Below are positions 13,899-23,522 of a stretch of DNA of 64,000 nt, piece after piece. How positions within the stretch are numbered: position 1 is the first letter of the stretch; each line of letters begins with the position of its first letter. Location of the stretch: the NCBI GenBank assembly GCA_932521025.1, contig OW051472.1, positions 7,192,001-7,256,000 of the forward strand, read 5' to 3'. Both the position numbers and the translations under genes were made by a program. Source of the stretch: Oscheius onirici (Eukaryota; Nematoda; Chromadorea; Rhabditida; Rhabditidae). The notes below the pieces were generated by a model that was not told the DNA's origin, did no database searches, and was given only the letters and a program-made list of their open reading frames with translations.

Positions 13899-14218
13899 TG
13901 GAGCGACCAGGGTTCGAGTCCGCCGAGAGGAAATCTTTTTGTTTTTTAAAAGTAGCATGTTACTGGGCTAAATATCACCCCTGTAAAATATCAGCTCCGT
14001 ATATTTTGAAATAAAGGCTGTGGAACGATTTTGATTCCTAAATTTCGACCATGTACTCCCCCTCATGCTGATTTTTTTGAGATCAAAATTGAATTTTTGA
14101 AAAACTACCGAACCAATCGAGCTGGTATTTTACAGGAGTGATATTTAGCCCAGTAAAATGCTACTGTTAAAAAACAAAAAGATTTCCTCTCGGCGGACTC
14201 AAACCCTGGTCGCTCCGC
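13899..14218. mobile_element. Inverted-repeat element with tRNA-like B-box ends
   Basis: About 100-bp arms (13899-14000 and 14118-14218) are inverted copies: GGAGCGACCAGGGTTCGAG.. at left, its complement at right. GGTTCGAGTCC matches a tRNA B box. On the left a plausible A box (TGGCGCAGTGCATGTGCG, from about 13870) lies just outside the arm. This suggests a tRNA-derived SINE head captured in a tail-to-tail foldback. The element falls within the F-box-like gene. Confidence 0.7.
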
Positions 14219-14351
14219 TGTCTCGCAGCGAAAATGTTCGATTTGAAAATGGTCACTTTGCAAAAATCTTGGCTGAGTATCAAATGTGTACACGTTATAC
14301 CAATTTGGCTACAACACGCGAACGTTGGATACTCACAAGGGAAGCCTGTCA

Positions 14352-15432
14352 GGTCAACTCGGAGTTTGAGGTCGAGTACAGTGTCGTTCGATAGCCCATG
14401 GCAAATAGATTCCGGGGTATATTTCCAAATTTGCAGAATACCCTCCTAGGCCGAGATATGGACGATTTAAAAACGGTCGCACCCGTACCGCGAAACATAT
14501 TGCGCGGGATCGGAACCTAAAAACATGGCAGCGTGGCCCAATGGTGTGTGGTCCAGTCTCATGATCATTTGGTCATGGGTTCAATCCTATTTTCTTTTTT
14601 TTTTCGTTTTTGTTTTTCACCTTTTGATTCTTCTTGCGTTTTTCATCACTTTTTGGATAATTTTAAATGTAAACAAGATCGAAAGGTATTTTCAGGCTTC
14701 TAGGTTATTTTTGGAGAGAAAATAATTTTCATTAAGAAAGATCATTAAAAATTTTCAAAATCATAAAGTGATGTCCAATTGGTTTAGGGATCTTCTGAAT
14801 CATGATGAAGTGAGAGTGACAAATTCGATACGTGTGAGTCTCTAGGTGGGTATTCCATTTGGTTTATGAAGTTTGTTTGACAGGGGTAAACCACAAACTC
14901 AGATCAGAGAGCACAATATCAATCACCATTTCTATCAAAATTTGTCACTCTCACTTCACTATGACTGTTTCAGAAGATCCCTAAATCAATTAGACATCAC
15001 TTTCCGGATTGTGAAAATTTTTGATGGTCAAGTGGTCACAGAGTCAGAATTAGCGTCGAAAATGTTTTTTTCTCTAAAAGTCTCCTGGGCGCAGGAGAGT
15101 GCCTTTCGATATGGTTTACATCCAAAATTATCCGAAATATGAAGAAAAGCACAAGGAAAGTCAAAGATGAAAAACAAAAATGAAAGAAAGAAAATGGAGT
15201 CGAACCCATGACCAAATGATCATGAGTCCGGACCACACACCATTGGGCCACGCTGCCATGTTTCTAGGTTCCGATCCCGCACAATATGTTTCACGGTACG
15301 GGTGCGACCGTTTTTAAATCGTCCATATCTCGGTCTAGGAAGGTATTCTGCAAATTTGGAAATATACCCCGGAATCTATTTGCCATGGGCTATCGAATGA
15401 CACTATACTCGACCTCAAACTCCGAGTTGACC
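14352..15432. mobile_element. 1.08-kb foldback element inserted in the F-box gene exon
   Basis: Long arms start GGTCAACTCGGAG (14352) and end CTCCGAGTTGACC (15432). They stay alignable for roughly 350-400 bp each. Arms include a tRNA-like SINE head (14525-14590 and its inverted copy 15200-15262) and T/A-rich tails. The loop holds a further inverted repeat (14768-14825 against 14942-15003, sharing GGGATCTTCTGA). Removing the element rejoins an open frame in the host gene (..IDMIS + FDRLP.. then a GTGAGT donor), so this looks like an insertion. I cannot see a convincing target-site duplication. Confidence 0.8.
14525..14590 (+). other. tRNA-derived SINE head (A box and B box)
   Basis: GTGGCCCAATGGTGTGTGG resembles a tRNA A box and GGTCATGGGTTCAATCC a B box, followed by a T-rich tail rather than a tRNA acceptor stem. 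An inverted copy lies at 15200-15262. I do not call it a functional tRNA: no paired 7-bp acceptor stem is visible. Confidence 0.6.
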
Positions 15433-15978
15433 AAGCTTATCATGTCAATAGAAAGAATAACACTGCGTTCGGCTCGTTCACACTTCCATTGCATAGTCTG
15501 ACAGGTGACCTTCAGGTTGAAATAGGTAGAGGGACCGGTCTGAAACAAATAAAGTTGATACTGTATTCACAAAAAGCTAACGTAATGGAGAATCATTCTG
15601 AAGACCTCGTCCGGCAGTCTGGTAATAATCAAACTCTCGTTTTCCGCATTATACGGATCGACATTTTCTGAAGGCTTTTCGGCATCAATTTCATTAACGG
15701 GAGGGTTTTTGGGAGGGTCGTCAGTTGATTCGCCGGTCTCTTCCTTCTCAGCTCCCTCGACAATGTTCCTCTTCTCCATGTCCAAATTGTCCATTTTTGA
15801 GGACTGAAATCGTATTTTAGGGGAAAATTCTGATTGCAAAGTGACACTAAAATTTACAGCAGTACTATAATAGTTACGTATATAAAGGTCCATGAAATTG
15901 GCAGAAATATCCAAAAAAGAAAATGTGAGTAGAAACGACCAAAATTTTGAGCACCTTGAGTTCTGTGCAAATGTATGT

Positions 15979-16090
15979 GTTGCAGTTGAAATTGACCAGC
16001 CATTGATATTGACCAGAACTAGTTGAAATTGACAGGTCAATTTCAACTAGTTCTGGTCAATTTCAACGGCCGGTCAATTTCAATTGCAAC
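15979..16090. repeat. Compact palindrome of the GTTGCAGTTGAAATTGA family
   Basis: The two halves are near-perfect complements around AACTAGTTGAAATTGACAGG. The outer 40 bp match the arms at 1659-1703. It has almost no loop, unlike the copy in the DOCK intron. Confidence 0.85.
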
Positions 16091-16092
16091 AT

Positions 16093-17019
16093 ATAGTTTG
16101 TTCAGCAGCTCAGCGGAAAAAACGTCGCCGTTATGAAATTCGTGACGGGAACCACGGGGGCAGTCCTTTAACCCATTGCAGTCGGATTCAGTGTTTTTTT
16201 GCAGTATTTTTATGGGTTTTCTTTTATTTTTTTTTAGCTTTTTTGCTGTTATTTATAGATTCTTTTTACCGGTAGACTGAGGACAACAAGGAGATCACCG
16301 ATAGAAGACCAGTATGGTGCAAGCACGGTGCCATGTAGGCTCGTGGACGGGGTGCATACCCGTTTGTTCGTTCGACAAAACGAAAATAAAATTAGAAAGC
16401 TTAAAAAATGAAAATCCATAAAAATGCTGCTAAAAAACACTGGATCCGGTTGCAATTGGTTAAAGCGTGAGTCCGGCTTCGAAAAATCGCTGTGAGACCA
16501 ATTGCACGGGTTCCGTCACGATTACAGCGGGTCCCGACGCGATCTCATCTCAAAAATTTTATTTTCGTTTTTGTTTTATTTTTGTTTTCGACGTTTTACA
16601 CTCATTTTTTCTTTCCCAAACCATGTTTAATCGATTCGGCATCCAATTTTACATCAGTTACGTCTATTCCGATAAAAAAAATGAAGCAGAACTGGAAGGA
16701 AAAAGCGAAAACAGCGTTTCTGTTCTTTCCTATTTTGTCCTTTGCTAAGCACAGCAATTTTGATGTCGGAATAGACATAACTGGTGTAAAATTTGATGCG
16801 GAATCGATTAAACATCGTTTGAAAACGATAAAACCAGTGCAAAGCGTCAAAAGATGAAAAATATGCAAGATCGTGACGGGACCAATGCCAATTGGTCCTG
16901 CAACGTTTCCGACATTCCGGCATAGCCGAAGGCTTCCTTTAAAGGACTGCCCCCGTGGTTCCCGTCACGAATTTCATAACAGCGACGCTTTTTCCGCTGA
17001 GCTGCTGAACAAACTATAG
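16093..17019. mobile_element. Foldback element with about 80-bp terminal inverted repeats
   Basis: The left terminus (TATAGTTTGTTCAGCAGCTC.., to about 16171) is repeated inverted at 16937-17019 with very few differences, including the GACGGGAACCACGGGGGCAG stretch. Both ends read TATAG. The interior contains another inverted repeat, listed next. No transposase ORF is present, so it is non-autonomous if mobile. Confidence 0.85.
16584..16857. repeat. Nested inverted repeat inside the 16.1-17.0 kb element
   Basis: Arms of about 90 bp (16584-16673 and 16750-16857) share ATGTTTAATCGATTC and GTCTATTCCGA in opposite orientation. They are more diverged than the outer arms, so the inner element is probably older or from a different family. 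It resembles the inner arms at 2110-2391. Confidence 0.75.
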
Positions 17020-17067
17020 AGTTGTCTTTTTTTGTGAACAAATTCGACAGCAAAAAAAGCCTTTTCT

Positions 17068-17402
17068 CCTGTGCACAGGACCGGACTGTCCCGTTTTGTA
17101 GTTCAAAAGTTTAAGTTGTCCCCAGTTGGTCCGTTTTTTGCAATAGTGAGCTTTTTGAAACCTTCATATCTCAGTGACTGTTTGAGATCGCTTCGATTTT
17201 CCGACGGCAATGGAAAGAGCTTTTCAAGAGCTATCACATTGTAGAACATCATATTGCTCAAAAGTTTTTTCCGACTTCTGTTTTGAATGTCTGAATTTTG
17301 GTTTCATTTTTCAAAAAGCTCAATATTGCAAAAAACGGACCAACTGGGGACAACTTAAACTTTTGAACTACAAAACGGGACAGTCTGGTCCTGTGCACAG
17401 GA
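17068..17402. mobile_element. MITE with arms of about 93 bp and palindromic tips
   Basis: Arms 17068-17161 and 17310-17402 are almost exact inverted copies (ACTTAAACTTTTGAACTAC and its complement). Each tip carries the self-complementary TCCTGTGCACAGGA. There is no coding capacity. Confidence 0.85.
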
Positions 17403-17787
17403 ATTGGGCCTGTGGAATTCTATGGTAGACGGGTATTTAGAAGTCGGGAGATTGCTGTACCACGGAGTTATGGTCGAAACATATCAAAAAATGTCAAAAT
17501 TTCAGTGATTCGGCCCGCAAAACGAGAGGAAAGAAGCAAATAGGCTGATATTATATGGTAATATCGGCCGTTCATATGTCTACTTTGAGCCAGAAAACCA
17601 GACCCGTACAATGTATCTACGCGGCTCCAGACCCGAGTTTCCACTAATTAATGTCCACCCCTGTAGTAGAGACAAGAGATAGATGACACAGTAAATCTGT
17701 TCACGTAGCAAATCGGATTAACTTGAACTCGATCTGGAAGAAGAAGGACTATTCTCTCTTTCTGTTTTCTCTTGTCCCTCTTTTGAG

Positions 17788-19830
17788 GATACGCTGCAAT
17801 ATCGATTCGTTGGCACAGGTCACAGACTTATCTCATACTTGTGCCATTCTTGTGGATTCTCTCACAATGGTAAGTTGAAATTCATGTTAACTTAACATAA
17901 CTAATTTCATTCGTTGATAATTGAACGACGACTGCAACTCTGCGAACCTCCTGTCATCGTACTTATTCCGGGATACAAAGAAATTTTATCAATCTTTACC
18001 ATTTGCACATGGGCTGGAGTTATTACTGTGCGTCAACTAAAAGAACAAATGTAGGTCCAATAATCCACACTTCGAAAAAAAATGGTATCACATCGAGAGG
18101 CGCGAAATAAGTTTTGGCCATCCCTTTAACGGGTGGGTTACTGTAGAACTATGTGGACTAATTTACTGTGCTGACCGCTCTCTACTAACAAAAAAGCTGA
18201 AAGATGTGAACGCTGAATTTTCGAATTCGAGCTGCCGCGAGTGCGAAAACCTCATCAGTTTGCGCCTAGTGCAGCAAACTGAGATGCGGTTGCAAACTGT
18301 TTTACAGATCAACGGGATCATTCGAACCAGCATTTTCATAGGATGATCTCTTGCCTTTACTTGTTCTGTTGTTTATCTTCGTGGACGAATACGCCAACCG
18401 ACACCCTTCAAATGCTTTTGCCGTCATGCAGTGGGTTCTGCAAGTTTGGATAACAATGATTCTATGGGATTCTACATTGTAAGTTGTTGTATTCTGTAGA
18501 TCAAACAGTTACAGGGTGGCTACTAAGTACTTGTCGATGGGCTCATAACTTTTTCTCTCAATGAGATGTTGAGCAGCACGATGTTGCGCATTGCTGCCGC
18601 TTATTTGGGCTATCTGCCGCTAAAAACTGGCTAACTCATGTTGTGAAGTTTTTGGCAAGACCGCTAGCTATATCCCATCCCTACTGGGTCCAATCCTGCA
18701 TGGGTCTACCAGTTATTCCTCTGAGGTTCAGACCGATCCGTTCATACATTTCTGAGAAAAGTGTTTTGGTTTTTGACCAATGTTCACCCCATCTTAACTC
18801 GGTTATTTCCGAACATATTTTAATTTTCCAAAATGCAGTGGAAGGGATTTTATCAGGGCTACAAGATTGCAGAACATACCAAACATTAAAAACGTTGTCT
18901 TCAGTGAGTCGTGAATCACACGCAAAATAAAACTAAATTTCCGGGTGCCGTGGCGGGTACCTGTAAGCCATGTTCAAGGCGGATTGAAGTCACAACTTGT
19001 GATGCCTCGAAATTACTCTACCACCGGGACACACATCCTTGACCAGCTATGCAAGCGCTTTTAAGTCCTGGTTTTCTGCAACTACTTTTGCTTTTACAAG
19101 AATAGCAGAACCCGAAACGATAGCTTCACGATAGATTTGGAAGCATACCAAAACAAACAATAAATTGAAGTGCCAGCTCGGCTCATTCTCAGTCATTTCT
19201 AAAAAAAGAAGTTTTGCTCGAGCGTATCCGGCTGTCAAGCTCGGGCCACTTTGATCAGTTGCTCATCCCAGAACATTTTACTATTTAGAATTTTCAGTAC
19301 ACATAATACCAGAATGTTTACACGGCGACGGCCTTATCAACATCCCATCATTGAAGGAATGTACATAAGAGAGGATAGATTGGAAAAAGCAGCGATCTTT
19401 AGCGATCCGAGTCAAAATGTTGTTTTTGAACGGAAATCTACAGCCGGAAGACTTATTGATGTTTTCATTTCGTCAGGTACTATTACTCATTTGGATTATG
19501 TAATCACCGTTTTACTAGGTAACTAAAATAATTGAATGCGTGCAAATTGTACATTTTTTCATCTACTCTCTCGTCTGTCTGGAAATATCTGATGTCGCTC
19601 TCATCGGAATAATTTTTTTCTCTTGGTTAACTGTCTTAATATTTTTCGATTCGATGGTAGAACCTAGAGAATTAGTTCGGGTAATAATTTTTGTTATGAC
19701 CACCTATGGCACAATTTAGGAATCCGATATTATTGCTATCCTTGACGATCGAGTATTTTGGTTACCTTTGCCAGCGGACTGGAAGGCTGAACATAGATTC
19801 CCTACCACTTTCTACGACAAGCAAAACTAG
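17788..19830 (+). CDS. Putative multi-pass membrane protein, model incomplete
   Basis: Several exons with good splice signals encode hydrophobic segments: GHRLISYLCHSCGFSHN (17.8 kb), PPVIVLIPGYKEILSIFTIC (17.96-18.05 kb), VELCGLIYCADRSLLTKKLK (18.14 kb), LLPLLVLLFIFVDEYANRHP (18.35-18.48 kb), and VHFFIYSLVCLEISDVALIG (19.53-19.68 kb). The last exon ends FPTTFYDKQN then TAG. The spread of helices recalls nematode serpentine receptors, but I cannot place it in a family. The stretch 18.5-19.25 kb does not read through and contains an SRP RNA-like fragment, and the 19.3-19.48 kb exon fits two frames. It could be a pseudogene. I found no confident start. Confidence 0.35.
18943..19033 (+). ncRNA. 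SRP (7SL) RNA Alu-domain-like fragment
   Basis: CCGGGTGCCGTGGCGGGTAC followed by CTGTAAGCC resembles the 5' Alu-domain signature of SRP RNA (CCGGG.GC.GTGGCG.GT.CCTGTA). Only about 90 bp look related; the S domain is absent. It is therefore a fragment, a 7SL-derived repeat, or chance. Confidence 0.3.
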
Positions 19831-19938
19831 TACGACCTGATGGATATCATATTTCGAGAGGTTGGTTTGCGTATTGTCAAAAATATTTCTGCCGCATTGT
19901 TAGGTCTATATTGACTGATCTTTTACCCTACCAAAAGA

Positions 19939-19952
19939 GGGGGGGGGGGGGG
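19939..19952 (+). repeat. Uninterrupted run of 14 G
   Basis: A homopolymer G tract lies between the two membrane-protein-like stretches. It can form a G-quadruplex and is prone to slippage and sequencing error. Confidence 0.9.
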
Positions 19953-20050
19953 AGATTCAACCGCCCCACGGAAACTGCCTCAGAACCAGATCATTGCACA
20001 TTAATATTTAGACGGAGAAACATTTGATGGTTTTACGCACTTCATTTCAG

Positions 20051-20248
20051 AAAGTAATGACTATTCCTTTGCATGAATACGAAGATGTACATTTCATCTA
20101 CTTACATTGGATGATTTCCTACATGACACCCATTATCTACGCCCTGATACCATGCCTAGTAGCATTTCGTCACGACGATTGGTTTTTTTATAATGACCTG
20201 CTTTATTTCCATCTTGGCTGGCCGTATTATCCGCGACCTCTCACTTAA
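20051..20248 (+). CDS. Membrane-protein-like exon, possibly part of a second receptor-like gene
   Basis: After a TTTCAG acceptor at 20050 an open frame encodes MTIPLHEYEDVHFIYLHWM and then a helix, YMTPIIYALIPCLVAF, ending TAA at 20248. A second frame from about 20212 (FISILAGRIIRDLSLNELL) runs open to 20411. This could reflect a frameshift or an unseen intron. The stretch 19831-20050 contains only the poly-G tract and no clear exon. I recognise no family. Confidence 0.3.
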   Translation, partial: KVMTIPLHEYEDVHFIYLHWMISYMTPIIYALIPCLVAFRHDDWFFYNDLLYFHLGWPYYPRPLT

Positions 20249-20412
20249 CGAACTTTTAAATGAACCCGATTTCTGTCTTTTTCTGATTGGCTGTGAACCT
20301 GCCTCATTTATCCATCCCCACTTCAAAAACTTTCACGTGACGGAACACAATAAACTTCTCTTGGATTGCAAAACCTCAACGAATCCTGTTTATTTCCGAC
20401 GGGGGGCATGAG

Positions 20413-21145
20413 TCAGCCTAACAATGGGGTGGAGTCCTGCTGAGGGTGACCCGCGAAGGCATAAATACACCCGACCATGGTTCACAGTTGTTATTTTTCG
20501 AATACTTTCCACTGACGTTTCGTTTTGCCCTCTGTCCGGCGTGCTGTAACACGATTTTCTGATTTCTGAAGGGGATATGATAAACTCTCTGTCTCGACTG
20601 GAACCTGACAGGAGAGATTTCCTGTCCTTTGTCGTTCTGTCAAATTCAAATTCATTTCCGGGATAGCAAAAGTAAATCTGTCGGTTAGCTGGTTATGAAT
20701 CCTTTGTTTCCACTAATTCAAGCCTGTCTCATCCATGTAGTCAGGCCTGGTCCAAGTCGGGGATCGTCTCTTTCGTCCTATAAGTCGCCATTCTGTAGTT
20801 ATTTTTGTCCATCTGTAGTTTTCCATTGGCTCCGGGTTGGCTCCAGTGCACGTCTGTGAGCTCTGTCCTTTTTCTCACATCGGCCTCGATCTGTTGAGCA
20901 AGATCCTTCTTTTCTTTCTGTTTCTCTGTCCCAATGACTCATTCTCCCAATTCACCTGTCCTTTCCACGTGTTTCTCCTATGAGCTTGTTTACCTCTAGC
21001 CATAATAATAGTCGGCGTCATTTCACCAGACGGGCGTCCCTCGCGACAAACACAAACACAATCTTTTCCACTTCTTTCCCAATCCCCAGTCTCTCTTATA
21101 ATCAGCTCTATTTCACCGGATTTCTTCAGATTTCCCATTCTGAAA
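20413..21145. other. Intergenic, upstream of the first CYSTM-like gene
   Basis: No ORF or RNA gene that I can support. It is pyrimidine-rich on the plus strand (many TCT/CTTT runs) and probably contains the promoter of the gene at 21146. Confidence 0.5.
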
Positions 21146-21671
21146 ATGAATCAGCCCTACGGAGGACAATCCTATCCCTCTCAGCCCTACTACAATAACC
21201 AACCCGGGTCTGCCAATCTTCAAGGAGGCTACGGACAGCCCTATCCGAATCAGGGATATGGACCTCAGACCGTTTAGTGAGTTTCTATGATATTGATAGC
21301 AAAGATCATAGGCCCTATTTGCACTCATGATTCTCACCATGTCAAGAGGGTTCCTGAACAAACAGGACGTGAAAACGGGTGACATGTAAAACTTTGTGAC
21401 AGAGTTCGGCCAATCAGTGGTGTAGTTTTGAGTATCGGTAACAGAGATCGACTGTTTTTGTTGGCAAATAACAGAGCGCTGAAGTCTTATGAATTTCACT
21501 CAAAAACAGCTGGAAACTCTATGAAATTCTGATATTTTCAGTGTGGAAGAACGTCGTCGCAGTGGGGGAAACAAGGGTCTTCTAGCCGCCATCTGTGCTG
21601 GTCTATGTTGCGGCTGCTGTCTTGAAGAATGTTGTGATGACGGTTGTTGCTGTTGCGGTTGTGATTGCTAA
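21146..21671 (+). CDS. Small CYSTM-like protein (P/Y/G/Q-rich head, Cys-rich tail), copy 1
   Basis: Two exons (21146-21276, 21542-21671) give 86 aa. The head is low-complexity (MNQPYGGQSYPSQPYY.., with NQP and PYPNQGYG repeats). The tail reads GGNKGLLAAICAGLCCGCC.. and ends CCCCGCDC. This layout of a proline/tyrosine/glycine-rich head followed by a short hydrophobic Cys-dense helix is that of CYSTM-type tail-anchored proteins linked in other eukaryotes to stress tolerance. A paralogue at 26561 has the same exon junction (codon TA|T). Function here is inferred from architecture only. Confidence 0.75.
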
Positions 21672-22004
21672 TTATTTTCATTTTGTATATTCTTCTCTCA
21701 TTCCATCACTTACGCACCATTGCGATCCGAAACTGTAATGACTAAAAAATTTTCCTTTTCCTCGGTTTGCTTATGCTGATGCAATTAGAAAACACACTTC
21801 CAAGATCTTCTTCGACTTCCCAAACTGTAAAAGAAAATAGTTCTCATAGACAGACTATTGGTTCAGATGCTAAGGAATGAGTTGACGTCTTTGGTCTACT
21901 GAGGGCAGAAAAAAACATATTGGTGTGAAGAACAGAAATCGATACAGTGGCAAGAATGAGACAAAGAAAACCCAGTCACATTTTCTTTCTTCCCAAAACA
22001 GACG

Positions 22005-23435
22005 TTGTATGGTCAGTTGTTTGATCTTTGGTTCTGGGTAAAATGGAAAAAGGACCTTTACATCTCCTCATTGTCTCTAGCTATTAAAGCGTCTGTCAAG
22101 GATAAAGTCTATTTTTCTTCTTTTAAGCAAATACAGAAGAAGTCGCATTATCCATTTCTGTTCTTTGCAAAAATGATGTATTGCGGAATTGTAGTGATTT
22201 CTCGTCCCCAGCAGAATTCTGTTTCTCTTCGGCCCCCCTTTTCTCTTCGGCCCCAATCGATTTTCACTTCTTCAGAAATGGAGCCCATCGTCTTTCTACA
22301 AGGAATTCCCTTCTCTACAGCCTTGGATATACTCAAAAAGATATTGCAGTCTACAATCAAAGCCCATTCGTTTTCAGCTCGAAGTAACGTCTTTTGTCAG
22401 ATCCATGAGAACATGTAAATGGACAAAAACAACAATTGAGAAAAGGCGGCATACTTTCGTCAAGGATCTCGATAAGAACGTAAAAACGTATACAAGAAGC
22501 AATCCGATTGATATTGTTCTGAAAGAAATCGAAGCGTATCGCTACTTCAGAGTGACAATTGTCGTAATTTGGTGGTTCTGCCCGAAAGTGAATCAAGTTT
22601 TGAAATTGAAGTTAGACGTACTTTTCAGACAGCACGACTGTTGGAGCAGCTTTTGCCCTACAAAACTGCCGACGTTATGATCAACTGGCTGGTTTTTGAT
22701 TCCAATTACCCAGTGCCTCAGATATTCGATTAGTTCAAGCCGAAACGAATTTGGTTTCCTGCCACTTACAAACTTTTAAAAGAATACATATTTCGTATGA
22801 ACTGGTAAGCAATTTTCAAATGACGAGATCGGCGTTCAATGAAAAAAAAGCAGACGCGGAACCTTTAGACAGTGGCGCGGGAGCGGTGGACAACTCTGTA
22901 AATGACGACAATTTAGGAGGAAATCAAGTTCCGTTTCACTGACTATAAGACATCAGAAAAAATCGACGAAAAATGTGTAAAGTTGGTGGGAAAAAGTAAA
23001 CGATTGGCTGGAAATTTTTACGCGCCGCTCACATTCATTTATGTGGAAAAGTTCATGAAGGTGAGAACACAGACAGTCCTTTGACAAATGCGTTTTAGGA
23101 CCTCGCCGATCATGGTCACGACCAGCATCTGATACTCCTTGAATGCGACTGCATCTGAAATGCGCACTGATGAAGCACAGTTCCACTATCGGTACTTTGA
23201 TATTGGAACTTCTGATCAGTTCCATCTGTACGTCTACATATCTCCAGATATACAAGTCGTCGCTGGGGGAGCAATCGCAACAGGCTGGGACACCACTCGT
23301 ATTAAAAACTTTCACTGTGTTTGCGTTCGTACTGTAGAAGAATTTGAATCCAAATTTGATTCTGTTTGTTTTCTCACTGGCAATGATGTCTGGCAAGCTA
23401 TTGTTGATCACGTTCGAACATGCATCCCCATCTGA
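22005..23435 (+). pseudogene. Degenerate protein-coding region, possibly FTH-like
   Basis: Fragments of open frame with plausible splice sites occur, but no continuous model forms. Examples are GIPFSTALDILKKILQS (22.3 kb), NPIDIVLKEIEAYRYFRVT (22.5 kb), TARLLEQLLPYKTADVMINW (22.63 kb), SEKIDEKCVKLVGKSKRLAG (22.95 kb), then EFESKFDSVCFLTGNDVW to a stop at 23435. Stops and at least one frame shift (near 23150) separate them. The spacing of short helical and strand pieces is reminiscent of F-box/FTH genes, but that is a weak inference. Confidence 0.3.
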
Positions 23436-23522
23436 TTGTTATTATCTGAAACTGTGTGTACCTAATAATGCATTACTTTGTGTCTCTCTGGAAATTCGAT
23501 AAGATAAGGTTGGTAGTCCACC

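Larger units (their letters stand above)
12688..15794 (-). pseudogene. F-box/FTH-like gene interrupted by two inverted-repeat elements
   Basis: The start at 15794 (MDNLDMEKRN) opens an acidic leader, then an F-box-like segment (RLPDEVFRMILHY, with exon 2 from 15539 reading NLKVTCQTMQWKCE). F-box proteins hold substrates for SCF ubiquitin ligases by binding Skp1. Downstream exons resemble the nematode FTH/DUF38 region: PLVVYGEPRQYAAELPRALF and VYGQINDEFIDKIEAFF (13.25-13.56 kb), FIMNK/IVKLGVYDG (13.05-13.24 kb), and SFWYSVILDYDDIFTGML (12.8-13.0 kb). The last exon probably ends in an acidic tail, EDEDNDYFAYDSDYP then stop. The coding exon after ..SIDMIS is split by the element at 14352-15432, which adds an in-frame stop. 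A second repeat sits at about 13.9-14.2 kb. The final splice junction is unresolved. The FTH assignment rests on my reading of the motif layout. Confidence 0.6.
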
